Origin: Opisthorchis felineus
Lineage: Eukaryota; Platyhelminthes; Trematoda; Opisthorchiida; Opisthorchiidae
Assembly: GCA_004794785.1 (NCBI GenBank)
Contig: SJOL01007474.1
Location: forward strand, 13,948-77,947
DNA length: 64,000 bases
Direction of reading: 5' to 3'
In this document: positions 27,101 through 39,600 of the stretch, one piece after another
How positions within the stretch are numbered: the first letter of the stretch is position 1
How the letters are laid out: each line of letters starts with the position of its first letter
Program-made: the position numbers and the translations under genes
The notes under the pieces: model-generated
The model's input: only the letters and a program-made list of their open reading frames with translations
Databases searched by the model: none
Told to the model about the DNA's origin: nothing

Positions 27101-28176
27101 GAGTTTGATTTCCGTACAAGGAACGCTAAAGGTAATCAAAGCTGGCGGGCTACGCTAATTTGCATACCAATTTAGTTTCAGCGGGAGACTCAACTGGATT
27201 CCAGCTGAATCTCTCTTTTATGGTAATATTCAACTGAATGTGCTTTGCAAAGTCCGCCTTATGTTTCAGTTGGTACGATATTAGAGATGTTGCAGTACAT
27301 TTTCTTGGAGAGTTTTCAGCAACCTTACGAGTGTTGTCCCTTCAAGTAATCGAAATCTGTTTTCAGTTTATCTACGCAGTTGAATGGATTCATAATAAAC
27401 ACTTTCTCGGGGTCAAAATTCTGATAGACATCACCATGACCAGAGTCAACCAGCTGTGCCATGCAGGTAGTCTAGATTTTCCTTAAGCCATAGTGGAATG
27501 TGCTCCTTCCTTTTTTGTGTTCCCGCCAGCCACTTGACAGACGTTAAGTGCATCACAGTCGCATCTGAATTCACAAATAACCTTAAAACTGGTTAGCGTG
27601 AACAAACGGCGTTTGTTTTCCGTTTGAATGGGTTAAGAGCTTCTGAATACTAACGGAAGGTCGTCAGTGTTAGGATTTCTCCCGATTGCCCGTACTAAGC
27701 GTCTGCTGGTGGTTTTGGTGGCTAAATCACCTTGAAAGGAACAATAAACGAAACGTTCCCTCTCCGGGTTACTGTCGATGTTCGTTTGTTCGTTATATTT
27801 TAAGGTGATCTATAGCAAGACATTTCATTAGCTCTTCTAGTTATGCATTGCATATGATCAAAATCTTTCGTGACCTGATTGTTTTTCCCCGCGTTACCAC
27901 CGGCTTGTGGCTCTCACCTATGTACTCAACATCAAAATCCCATATTTGGTGTAACTTCGTCTCCCTAGCAGTGAACAAGGGAGACCACATCTCTCTTTTC
28001 TGCCCCCACTCCCTTATGAACAGCCTTTTTTATTTACCTCCTCTCAAACGTTTTACCACCCTTTTTAGTTAACTGAGGATTCCACCCTAGACGAAAAAGT
28101 TCAAGGTGAGATTCAAAACCTCCGAAACGAACTGCAACAAATTTTGGAGAGGGTGGAAGTGGCTCTAGAGTCATGA
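15137..28176 (+). CDS. TTC27: Tetratricopeptide repeat protein 27 (18 exons)
   Basis: Exons: 15137-15234, 15272-15509, 15556-15667, 15708-15869, 15914-16032, 16076-16188, 17633-17855, 18091-18189, 18446-18568, 19726-19902, 21066-21122, 22880-22978, 25084-25136, 25669-25747, 26299-26499, 26621-26707, 26865-27131, 28069-28176. All junctions are GT...AG with consistent phase, giving 2415 nt and 804 residues, close to the roughly 840 of animal orthologues. Landmarks: GGLAKRTRFQ (about residue 203), a central helical part, TPR units at about 470-580 (YEKAMECFEKSLSINN, YPKAETAFRRCVQLDPE, FENWRIWENIS), CHRLLDLREKY and LFGRVTS. Family members have been linked to HSP90/R2TP-dependent assembly of spliceosomal U5 snRNP; that role is inferred here. 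The chosen ATG is the first after an in-frame stop at 15113. The N-terminus seems about 70 residues short, so upstream exons may exist. Introns are 37 bp to 2.1 kb, the longer ones carrying repeats. Confidence 0.93.
19155..19575 (+). mobile_element. Solo-LTR-like element in TTC27 intron 9
   Basis: Second copy of the repeat nested in the LINE at 14257-14638, here on the plus strand. Shared blocks in order include GGTCAGATTCCTG, CCACCAAAATAGG, AAGGAAGCCGGCAATCAT, AGTGTTCAGGCATTTCATA, GACAGCCTGGAT, CCCTTTAAATAACGC, a block reading CTCTTGTGTTCCTTGTCGGTGAG, and GCACTGGAGCGGGG. The ends are blurred. A sub-block (GTGTTCAGGCA...) is duplicated inside this copy. The family is supported by the two copies, and its class is inferred. 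Confidence 0.6.
22628..22810 (+). mobile_element. Hammerhead-bearing repeat, copy in TTC27 intron 11
   Basis: The left part (AATACTCTCATTTGCACAC, then ACTCAACTAAATCT, CTCTCGTTTATG, CTTCAACTGAATGCG, GTGGTACGATGTTCGAGG) matches the arm at 60541-60670. It runs into a hammerhead-like core at 22748 and a right part TTTTCGTTAACC. It sits 70 bp before the acceptor of exon 12. Compared with the 60.7 kb copy, about 35 bp upstream of the core are missing. Confidence 0.7.
22735..22800 (+). ncRNA. Degenerate hammerhead ribozyme-like core
   Basis: CTGATGA at 22748-22754 is followed by helix II GCCC, a loop CAAGAA and a damaged strand AGGT. The second conserved box reads GTAA (22769-22772) instead of GAAA. 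A GTC candidate cleavage triplet is at 22785-22787. The change in the GAAA box and the broken helix II predict that this copy is inactive. Confidence 0.5.
23560..24112 (-). mobile_element. LINE fragment in TTC27 intron 12
   Basis: Minus-strand reading includes LETVDRFAYLVSSISGDYFV followed by TDEVNER, and further on TVRAVLISSCETWP. These match the 11195-12480 subfamily (FKYLGSCISSDCSVTDEVTAR and TVRAVLLYGCETWP). It is a 5'- and 3'-truncated piece in antisense orientation to TTC27. Confidence 0.75.
27151..27330 (+). mobile_element. Hammerhead-family repeat lacking the ribozyme core
   Basis: Starts 20 bp after the donor of TTC27 exon 17. It shares CTAATTTGCATACCAATTTA, ACTCAACTGGATTCCAGC, ATTCAACTGAATGTGCTTTG, TATGTTTCAGTTGGTACGAT and AGAGTTTTCAGCAACCTTAC with the copies at 22.6 and 60.5 kb. 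The CTGATGA...GAAA part is deleted between GGTACGATATTAGAG and the TTTTCAGCAACC tail. Confidence 0.7.
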
Positions 28177-30694
28177 ACTGAAGCTACCTCCTGGAACTGG
28201 TTCACTGCCTTGCCAGTTCATTCGACTTGTAAACTTGTCGTGTAATATACCTTTCTAAGATTGGATTCCATGACTTCTTCCTGTTGCTACGGGTTCGATA
28301 GTTCAGATTCGTTTGTGCCGGCTGTTCTTTGTTCTGCTAATCGTACTAACGGTTTTCGGGCCGGAACTTTCTGAGACGACACTTTGAAAACATGATTACA
28401 AGTACAGTTTTACAGTCCGCTACAAAGCCTACCTGAGTTTGAACGCAACGGCATATACCAATACCATGATGTTGAGTAAGGTTGAGCTGTTGAAGTAGTT
28501 CCACATGGAGTGCGGTGGGGGGTAGCAATTACGTGTTAGCCCGAGTGAATGATAATGACCGATGTGATAATCAGTTCACTGGATTTCCTCCAGACCACGG
28601 CACTGTGGTGTACGTACATACGGTCGGAATTCTTCGCCGCCGAGCTTCCAGTTATTAAATTTTTCAAGGCAGTACTGTGCAAGCATAATGAATTGAGCCG
28701 ATATTCAATGCTGGCGGTTTATCGGCTGAAAAACTCAGTGAGTTTTCCGCTAATGCTTTGTGGGAAATATGGGGGACACAAACCCAGATGTACATTTCCA
28801 ACCTGCCTAATGTTGAACATTGTAGTGGAAACGGGATTTTCACATCCGGTACTATGCTTTATACGAGCAGCCGACCGTGTGTATGAACATCTACCTCCAT
28901 TTTAAACAAAACGAACCTAACGGATAACTTGACCTGAGTTAGCGTCATGTAAATGCGGTACTAATACTTTCTCGGTTGGTCTGTTTGATGCAAAGAAAAC
29001 ATGTTGCGAACTATATTCGCATTTCAGTGAAGTTTATAAGAGCTGTGTGAGTTCGCTTTGGAACCCTTTTAATGCACTCAACCGATCATTCAAAATTCTT
29101 TATCAAGCTGAAGGCTACTGGTCTTTTTCTCATCAGTCGCACAATCTCTTTGACTCAACGCGAAGTTCCGGCGTTTTCCATGCATCGTGCCTATTTCAAA
29201 AGTAAGGCATTCATCCTAATAGATTTCCTGTCGCAGATACAAATGGCTTATCCGCCAAACCGCTGCATAAAGTTTTGAACTACTGTTACATTGGCCTGGA
29301 TTATATTGGTCTAGGGAATTTACAAGACCCGGGTTGCAAGTGCGTCATAAACTGTCTTTCCTTGGGCAGCCTGGCAGTAATCCGACCCTACTGCTTCTCG
29401 TAGGTTGCTTAGTGGTTGTAGTTGCCGTCACCTGTTTAACCGCTTTTCTCAGCTCAGAAGGTGAACTGAGCAGTTCCCAACTGGGGACAGTTATTCAGGA
29501 CCAAATGAACGTAACGGTCGAATATCAGTTTATGGATGTGTTGTCTCTGTGTTTATAGGACAATTGAACGGTGTTTAGATTGCGAAACACTGCAAACCGA
29601 ATTCCTCCCGTCTTTTCTAATTGTCATATTTGAATCTTGTGAGCATTTCTTCATGACCCTCCAAATGCCAGCTTTACGAGGAAAAAGACGAATCGTCGTG
29701 AGGAACCAAGAGCCCAAGGAGAGTTTGTAACACTCAGTTTTCCTCAACTCACTAGTTCTTTAAATCGATAGCTTTTTTTTGTTATAAAACAATAGGTGAA
29801 CTGAGCATTTTTATTCAATATCGCAACCACGTGCTTCATTGAGGAGCATAACTTTCGTTGCATAACCGAATAGGTTCGAATGGCAACTGTAATATGCCGT
29901 TGAATCACAACTATCCGAATACTTTCTAAAATGTATAACAGCAAAAAGAACGTTGATTGAGCGTCGTACGATCGGACGCTGGTACGATAATCGTGCGAAA
30001 CCGTTTTTGAACGGCCACCTCGCTGATTTGTGATTGCACGATCTTCAGTGGTTTTACATCTAAGCCCATTTATTAGGGTCATGCTGTCGTCAGATCCACC
30101 CGGTATTCGAAGTTATCTCACAAAACGATGTGCCTATGCACTTCAATGTGTCCTTCGAGATCGTCACGAGATAAGATCATCATGAACTAAATTTAAGTGA
30201 TGAGGATCGCCAGTTCACCTTCAAGAACGGTCATCATCTCATTTTGCCTGTTCGATCATCTAACTGAACTGGTGATCGCCTGGTACGGTAACATTTATCC
30301 GGAACCCGTGTCAGTAATTTGCTACGTGGGACGCTGATGACTTCTAGCACATGACCACCTCCGTTTCTTCATTCATAAGCGCATTTGTTCTGCTTTGTTT
30401 AGTTCAAATCAGCTCAGCCTCCATGCTGTAGCAACATAATCATGAATAGAATAGCTCATGGAAATACCACCTCTGAATTTTCGCATGTCAATGATGTCGG
30501 GTACAGGAACATTTGGCTACTCTTTCATCAGTTGTGCGCTTGGACACCGGTACATATTTCGATTTTCAGGAGTTTTCTTGGCCCCACAATTTTGGCCAGA
30601 GTGTTTGAGTGCCGCATAATCACACTGAAAATGTTTTCTTTTACAGATTCTTTTTACCACTGGTATGTAGCTACCCGCTGGAGTTGGTTCCACG
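28177..30694. other. Intergenic region between TTC27 and SARS2 (2.5 kb)
   Basis: No gene recognised. A very degraded SINE-like piece may lie at about 29329-29430 (GGGTTGCAAGTGC, then CTTGGGCAGCCTGGCAG). The 3' UTR of TTC27 and the promoter of SARS2 should be here, but no promoter motif stands out. Confidence 0.4.
28244..28249 (+). terminator. Possible variant polyadenylation signal of TTC27
   Basis: AATATA lies 68 bp after the stop codon. No canonical AATAAA was found close downstream. Variant hexamers are used in flatworms, but a six-base match is weak evidence. Confidence 0.25.
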
Positions 30695-33600
30695 ATGGAG
30701 TGCTCCATTAACTGTCTTAGAAGCAATCTGCGTCGCCTAGGAGTACGAAGATGGAGCTATTATTTGCCACCATTTTCTCGGTCACTCACTTCTGATCCTG
30801 GTGCATTGCGACCGTTTCAACCTCCTTTCGTTCTCGGACAGCTCACTGATCAGGCGTTCGTGGAACAGATGAGGGCCAATTTGGCCGCCCGTAATTCTCG
30901 TCTCGATATGGATCACCTGGTATGTCAGTTTACTTTCGGTCACAGCATTGAGACGCCTCTGTAAAGAGGTGTGAGGAGCTCCATTCTTGACTGCTTTTCT
31001 GACTACTGTTATTCATCTGTCTTCGTATTTTTTCAGCTAAACCTACACAAGCGATACTCATCGGGTGAAAACTCTGTCTACGCGGAACTAATGAATCTGG
31101 TCAGCCAGCTGCCAAATTCAACGCATCCGCTGACGGTAAATTTGTCTTCATGTTGATTTTCCGCTTGATATTTGTCGTCTGTTGTTCTTTGCGATCGACA
31201 CCATGGGCATTCCGTGCGCAGGTTTATACATATGAAATATAACACGTATGCGCATTATATATATATATATATGCTTTTTTGGGTAGCTGTTCTCCACGCC
31301 GTTCTGTCACGACCTTAAATAGAAGCCACAGTTTTTCAAAATTGCCTCAGGGCTGTTCCGGTAGCGGAAATTCCTATGTCTCCGATTTTGAACTACACTC
31401 CTCAACTGGCCGTTGATAAGTTGCTTTGGGATGCAATTTTTGGCCAGTCCTTTCAAGTACCCTTGCAAACGTTTCTGGTTCAGAATAAGACTACAATCAA
31501 CTCCAACGGTGCTTGCTCTCCGAAGGACTTTAGTGTTAAGGTGCCGGTCCTCCTATTCGATCCGAAGGATATTGTGTAGATGGTGCGAGTGAAACAGGTC
31601 AAGAACCCGAACCTGTCGTTTACATAGCATCCAGGTCTCCATGCCGTTAAGACTGTACGGCCTGATACAGGGCAATTTTGGTATCTATGCTTAAGTGCTG
31701 ATTCATCCAGGTGCGTTTCTCAAGGTGATCAAATGATGTGCTCCCTTTTGCAGTTCATGTATTTATTTCCTTATCAGGTTTGTGGATAGTATGTTATTGG
31801 GATAGCGGAAATTCGTGCAACACGCCGTCTGACAACCAGTTAGCTGAATAATTGGTGTTTTCTGTTTAACCCTCAGTATAAGCAGACAAAAGACAAGCGA
31901 TTTGGAAATATCTTTATCTACGCCAAAGCGAGATACCACTCAGTCGAACGTCGTAGTCGTTCGCTCTTCTTCTGAGTACAGCAATACTTCAGAGTGTAAA
32001 AATAAGGCGCAGTCGTCTGCAAACAGCAGCACACGGCAATCAGATCCGCAAAATAGCGTTTTGGTCTGGAAACGTTTCGAACTGAATAAATAACCCTCCA
32101 AACGGTATTGAGTACGTATACCACCCTCGCAATGGCGGAACGCCTCCACACGGATGATCGTTAAATAGCCGAATAGGGCCGGGTAAGAACGCGGTACTGC
32201 TTCACTCCAGTGCAAATTTTGAACTCCGAGCTAGTTGTGCAGGTCCTTGTGATGTCACCGGATAACTAGATAACCCAGAAAAGCCAAAGATCGTGCACTA
32301 CTAAAACATCCCTATCTGTATATCAGACTCACCTTGAGAACTGGTGAGTCGGAAATAGTAGTTATGTTTCTGAATTGTTCCCTTCACAATAAACAGTTTA
32401 CGAGATTCTGCTGAAAATTTTCACGTAGGGGTGGTACTCGAACAGCGGACTGGTCGTCTAGAGTGGAATTAGCACCTACACAACCGGTTCCAGCGGGTTT
32501 TGGCACTTTGGCCCTCGTTAGTCTTGTTATTTTTCCGACCGACTCGTACAGAATGGGGTGATGAAATAGGCGAGGCAAAGGCGAAACTCTAAAACTGACT
32601 GAACTAAGCAAATGCCCAAACTGAATTCCAAAACAGTCCCCCAAGACTATGCTAGTGATGGTTACCCCCTCAGTTTGAGTCGTACTGTTTTTGAGGTGAT
32701 GTCAGTGGTCCATTAGTGCCACCGTTCTAGCAGCCAATACAGTCGAGTTGATCGCGGTTTGTTCACCAAGATAAGCAGTTAGGCAGGAGCAGGACTCCGG
32801 ACATCTGGCGTGCAAAGTACGTGCGTTCATCCCCACTGTGTCCACTGGACTCACCCCTTTAACAGAATTGTTTTGTACTGGAGTTACGTATATCGGTTAT
32901 TTTTTCTTGCCGTACGATGAAAACATGGGTGTTTACAATTAGAGTTTACTCCTGGATCGGACCTGTCTAGGTGGATGTCCAAAGGAATTACCAACCCTGA
33001 ACATGATGGTTTCAATAGTTTGTCATCGACTGATGGGAAGCATCTCATTGGACGAATATAGATGGCAGATAAATTACGTCTACGGGCGCGGTAAAACACC
33101 GATCCCGTCAACTGCCCGCTAAGCATTGTGTGCAGATTGTACGATGGCGGATTAAAACCTAACCTCGCATATCTGCTGCTGGAATTTTGAATCGGCATGC
33201 TGAACCTACTTAGCTGTTCCTCGTTAGCTCTTTTTCTCGTCACCATATGAGTATAAATATCCAACCCCTTCTGAGGAACAGTATTCAGTATTTAGACGAG
33301 ATTTTGTCTCGTAGAGACGTGTTATGAATGGCTTTGTTTCTTTGTCAGCTATAAACGGCAGTTGTTTTTTTTTCAGCCTGTTGGCGATCCTTCGAAGGCT
33401 AAACAGATTTATCTCCATGGCAGCAGGTTGGCAGGTAGGTCTTCGGTAGGGATTGTGTGTATGTCCTCCTGGCGTATTTCTAGTATCACGCGATGGATAG
33501 TCTGATTTTCATCACCTTGGATTTCTCATAAAAGGCGTTGCATGTTTTTATGGTTCTGCAGTGTACAAAGGTTATCTGTCCCGTCTACGAGCGTTATTCT

Positions 33601-36600
33601 CTACCATATCATTTTTTGGGTTTATCGGGTTTTTGGGTTTATATATAGGTATTCTAGGAAGGTGGCGAATTTCAAGATCCAGGGTGATGAGAGCCTGTTA
33701 CACTAAAATTGGGATTTAAGGGGTTCAGCTTACATATAAGGAGGTCAACCGACGTATAGGGGTTTGGGAACAACCTGTTTACACAATTACCTCTCTAGAG
33801 AGGTCAAATTCAGAAAAGGCTCTTGAGACTTTTGTCTCCCAGTGTCCTTTTTTCAGGAGATGGCTGGATGTGTGTGTATAGTTAGACGGTGTGCTTCTGT
33901 ATCCACAACTATCCTAATGGAGTATTTGCTTTGGTTGGCGTCATCAAGTTGTTTGCAGTGGCGTTCTGTTGCGGTTCTCAGTCGCTGATCAGTCCAACGG
34001 TATCAACAAACTTCAACCATATGTATTCACCTTATATGAACTTCAGTTCTTCCGGGTCATCGTGTCCTTTGTGGGACGAAGTCGGATGATCCCCTTCAAG
34101 CTCATCTAAGATAACAGTGATAAGGAAGCTATCGTTCAGTACTGATGCGTGATCTATGTAGAGGCTATGAGTTCCAACTTCATCGAACAGGTCAAGTCTA
34201 CGGTTATTCCCGCAAGATAAACCCCGCCTAATGGAAACCATGTTCCCTTGAATAGTTCAGTACTCCGTCAACTGTTGTCTAACGCATGGCCCCACCCAAG
34301 TGAAGCAGCTCTTTGAGATAGCCCAGATCCCTTTCCCTCGTGGCGGCCTCTCTCGTAAGGTTTACCCTACATAAGTTCCTACACATTTTCGTGTATTTTG
34401 CACAAATTTCAACCGCGCCGTTCATCGCATTAGATTCTGAGTCATCTCACTCTGTGTTCTGTTGAGTTTACCCATGTCGCTTATTCTCCTCTCCGCTTAA
34501 TCCCCGTTATTGCTCAAGTCGATTGGAAACCAAAAGATGCGGTTACACTGTCCACTGCAATGGTTCCCATTGGTCCATCCGTCTCCACTCCTGATCCTCT
34601 GGATGTCTTCCACCCAACACCTCACTTACGCGTCAGAAACACAACCATGGGTACTGGATTACGAACCTACTACTTCAGTGGTCCATTGGCCAAAGTTGAG
34701 GATGCGCTGACAGAATTGACCCTAGAGCGGCTTGCTCAAGCTGGATTTGCTCTGATTTCTGTTCCAGACATACTTCCTGAGCCGGTCATCGAAGCCTGTG
34801 GGTTCCCTACTAAAGGCTTCCGTTCCCAGGTTTGTTTTTCCACTGGCATCCATCACCACCTTCCCCACAAACGTACGTTTACGACTATCCCTTCTAAAAC
34901 AAGTGCTAACTGAAGCGGTCGAAATCTCCCCTTCGCCTGAGGAATTATTTTTAACAAACCGTGCTTCGCTGATGAAGAATAGCTGCGCAAATTTGGAAAT
35001 CGTTCTCGTGTGAGGATAACCCAAATAGCAGTAACAGAAGACCACTTGTGCGGCACGCTTGGAACTTTCTTATCAACCGAACTAGGCACCTTATATGTCA
35101 TGAATCAACGGACGTATGAGTCATTACGAGAAGTCTCAAATCCACATTGTGACAATGGGGTGTACGATCGATGACTAAGTACACTCAACGGTGTTTCGCT
35201 TGGGTCTTGGTGAACACAGACCTCGTCTAAACCACATAGTCGTCAAGACTTCAATGAAACTTGACAAATGATACATTTCCGTTTTATGACGGTTTTGAGG
35301 GCTGCAGAAATGTCAGTCTGGTAACTTCACTGATTGGGTGGGAGAAAGTAGATTTCGATGAAATGTAAAACGACTATTGTTGGACTGATTTTGTGTGTTC
35401 AGTACTTATCTAGGGACGTGCTCCCTTACGCGAGCTCCAAACAAGGCCTTCTTCCCACCGTATTGTTTAGGTTAACGTTGTGTCGACTGTTACACCGTGA
35501 ACATCCTCTGCCTGTCTTTAATTTTCCGCAATTGGCTAGAAATATTCCAGCATCCTGAAATGTTAAACGACTTGTGTTTGCAAATTCAAAGATCTTTTGT
35601 AGCATGCTACGTTTCAGGTTTCTACACAACCAAGCAACCAGCTTAAAGTGTTCCGGCACAATGACACTTGTTCACTAAGCTCGTTAATAAACTGTTCATT
35701 GGTCACACAAAAACAATCAAATCACCTACGACGTTTTTACGGGGCATACCCACCATGCAGCCCACAGGAAGTGCCAGGGCTTGCTCACAGCCAGATCCCT
35801 CACGCCAGGACAGGAATAATGGAACTGTCAGGGATACGCTCGAAGTACGCAACGGGCTAAGAACTGACGGCTCACAGTTAGATCCAACTACTGCACTCAT
35901 AGCATTATTTCGACCGACGAGGTCAATCGACACTTCTCCACAAACTTTTACTGTCTCCCTTCAAGACCCTGGTCAGACAAAGTAACTTTTCTTAGTTCGT
36001 TTGCATTGCTGCTAGGTGTCCATAGTTTATTTGAAGGATCGTGCTGTCTGATGTTTGTCGCGTAAACCAAGTCAGTTGTTCTTTCATTGGACTGGCTGTC
36101 TTTCCTTATATCCCAAACAAGGAACGACCCAAATGGTCTCAGTTGGGAAAGGAATTCTTTCAAAAGAGCCTATCTTAATGGCCATATAAGCATACATTAC
36201 TTCACATACTGTAATTTCTGAACATAATACAACGAAGCACTGAAACTAAAGTGACTTACTACCTATGACTGTTAAACTCACCAGAATAAATACAACCTCA
36301 TAATCAGTCTTACCATTAGCAAAAAGTAACTTCCAGACCCAGATATAGGATTTCTACATTCCGTAAGGAACTGCTTTACAAAGGTCACTCACTTGGGTCA
36401 AACTTTTTGTATCATCTTATTATAAACACTTGATTTCACTGAAACAATACTCCTGCCTTTAGTAAGCAATTAGGTGTTTGCCTCTACAATCGTAATTTTT
36501 GTCATGCGTATCACTGCATATTTGGCTGCAATAATTGGCTAAGATGACAAAACAGTTGGTATGTAGTGAAGTGATTTAACAATTTTAACTGAAATCTCGT

Positions 36601-39600
36601 CCCTCGAGTGAAGTCAGTCTATGCAGGAAAGCCTAGGAACACCGTACAGCTGAAAATTACTGGCACTGCTCACCTCAAGACTCTCTGGGACTGTCCGAAA
36701 CCGCGACTGTCTGGTTAGTAGCTGTGAGCTACACCATTCGGCCACGCTTTGCTGATCGCCAGCGTGGTTAACTTGTGCTCAGACACAGTCTAATGCTAAC
36801 ATTTTTCAATCACACAGTTCGTGTCGCGTGATCCTACTTGGACTGACTGTTCGAGTGACGGTTTCTCAATAGGAAAATTCATGCGGGTTGTGAAATTTTT
36901 CCCTTTTTCTGAGCAAATTATTTGTGGTTTTAATAAGAACACATAAAAAGCTTTAGTTGCCAATTGAGAGTTATTCTTGTCAATGAAGATAATCTATGCT
37001 GACATTTGGAAAGTACTGTACAGCAGTTTCATCGTCATTGGGAATCGTTCGTTCAGCTGTAGCACCCTTTCGGTGCCTAACTGCCATGCAACGCAAATCT
37101 CACGAAACTCGGAAAGTTTCGGACCCCTGACCTTCCGACCAGTAATTGAGCGGCTGAACAGTAATTTGATTAGCCTTGTCACTTTGATTGATCAATGTTG
37201 GTAACGATGTCTTGTACCTCTGCAGAATTCCATCAAATTTGGAATGCTACAAGGAAAGCTGGTTGATTGTTGGTTGGGTTTCTGCTGGCTGGTTGATTGT
37301 CAAAGCTGTTAAGGAATGTACTAAACATAATTACATTCCACGATGAAACTCCCCAAATAGTGCAACTACTTCTAGTGGCATTTGAATGTATGGACCACGC
37401 CTCTGTAGGCTGTGATTATTCTGAATTTTCTTTCCTGATCAATCTCCATCCTCCAGTTTTGCAGCTTGTACTACTCACCGAGACTTTGTTAGTAAATGGA
37501 TAAACCAATCAGGCCCGTTCTCTTTCTCGCCTAGAAAGATCGACCAAATCCGCTCTCTTTTGTGGGGCTTAATCCTTAAACAAATCATCATCATCGTGGA
37601 CAGCATGAAATCAGTGTTCAACACTGATGCCTCGCTGCCTTAAACAAATGGTTGCGTCCGTATGGATTGATCGCCCTTAGGATAGACGCATCCTCAAAAG
37701 AAACCAGTTTCGGACGGTCCGTTGCAAACTGCTTCACTAGTAAACTATCATAACTAAGAGGCCACTTTTACTCGACACTTTTTGAACGTCTCTTGATGGG
37801 GTAAGAGACAACGGAACCTTCACGGGAGTTGTCAAAAGTGCTCGAATCCGAAGATTAATTTCTTTTGATGGTGTTCTTCAAGAAGATAAGCGTGTAGTCA
37901 AGATGAGGTTCAGTGTGCAATTCCAGGAAGTAATCTCGAAGTTCCATGTTAGTGTGCACTTTCCATGCGGTGACTTCGCTTCTAGTCTTTCGTGAGCTTC
38001 CATCCAGCTACAGTTATCCCCTTGAAAATTTATCGATTATGGTTGATCCTCTAGAGCTTGTCCAACAGTGGCCATTTTTGGCTTGTCCGTTTACGTGGTC
38101 CTTTTGGGGAGGCTACTAAAGTGTTGCTACGTGCGTGGAGGCCGTATGTTGTGGCCATTAAACAAACTTCGCTGCAACGCGGTTAGCCCGGGGTGTATTT
38201 GGCGTCGGCATGTAAGTGTGAAGAAACTCTGCATGCGTTTTCAACTTGGTCTTCGTTGACTGCTTAATATAGTTAAGGTTGTGAGTGGTCTCCCAGTAGT
38301 CATCGGTTCCAAACCAACTCCCATGGGGCAGGGGGGAAGAGAGTAATTCCCCTTGGTGACATCATGTCTTACACTAGGGACAAGTTTAAAGCCATTTGGT
38401 CTGAAAGTGATGTGTGTATTCCTTCGGACCGCAATACAGATGAAGCCACTTGATTAGTTGTAATAAGGATGACACAAAAACGTCGTTTCGAGTTAATGAT
38501 TGTTGGCAAGCAAAACTACTTTCGAGTGTTACGTACGGACACGTTCTGTCTGCTCTTTCAGGTCTATAAGCTCTGCTCGTCAGAAGACATGACCTACTGC
38601 CTTTCGGGTACGGCGGAAATGGGTCTGGCCAGTTTTTGCGCGGGACGGACTTTTACTACCGAAGAGCAGTCCAGCGATCCAGACACGAGTTTCGCTGTTG
38701 GACTCTGTGCTGTCAGTCGGTGTTTCCGGCAAGAGGCCCCACACCAGGAAGCTCCACTCTACCGGGTCCACCAATTTACGAAGGTAAAAAAGCAATGGCG
38801 CATCCGGACGTTATAGTCAGATGCTGAAAGTGTTTCAGTCATTAGTCATTAAATCCAAGCCACCCCCTTGAAGAAACTTCCTTATCATGTTATTTCAATA
38901 CATATGGAAGCAGCAGTCAAAGGCTCTGGTTCGATGTGAGCTCAAAATGCGGTACAGATGAGAATTCGCACTAGTGACGCTTTTGCACTGTGGTGTGGAC
39001 TAATTAGCATAGACCCCCCCCCCGAAAACTGTTCGGACCGAATTATGTGAGTGTAGTTTCAGCGAATCCCTCCACTTTCCACAAACCATTCAACACAGCA
39101 GCCATTCTGTGGAAGCTTGCTATTGAGTACCAAGTTTCGCATCTGTTGTATAAACTCACCCCGTGTGAATCAGCACCGTTGCGTATATCCTGGATTCTAA
39201 AGAAGACTCGAACCTGAAAATTCAAAGAGATAATTTGGGCCGTCATTGACTGGTCGGTGCTGAACATCGGAACATTGGCTACTCTTTTCACACCAGGGTG
39301 TTTTTTTGTAAATACAGTCTAGCTACTTCTGGAACTAGTAATGGAGTAAATTACAAGTGAATGAGCGTGGGCTCGTTTCGGAGGATTTTCGTAACTGGTG
39401 GATTTACTGTTGGGCAACGTTTTGCTTTTTACACGAGAACTTTGTTATGTCAAGTGAATAATTCACCAGGTTGACCGAATTTTAAGGCAGGCAGAGTTCC
39501 AATCAGTGGGATTTAGTACGAACAGCCGAATTGATCAGTACTGGATATCAGTCTGAGATTCTCGTTTGTTCGTGGATGACTAACACTTACGACGGACTGG

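Noticed and set aside
33600..33645. Telomere-like TTTGGGTTTA repeats
   Set aside because: Three irregular units that do not match the metazoan TTAGGG repeat; too short.
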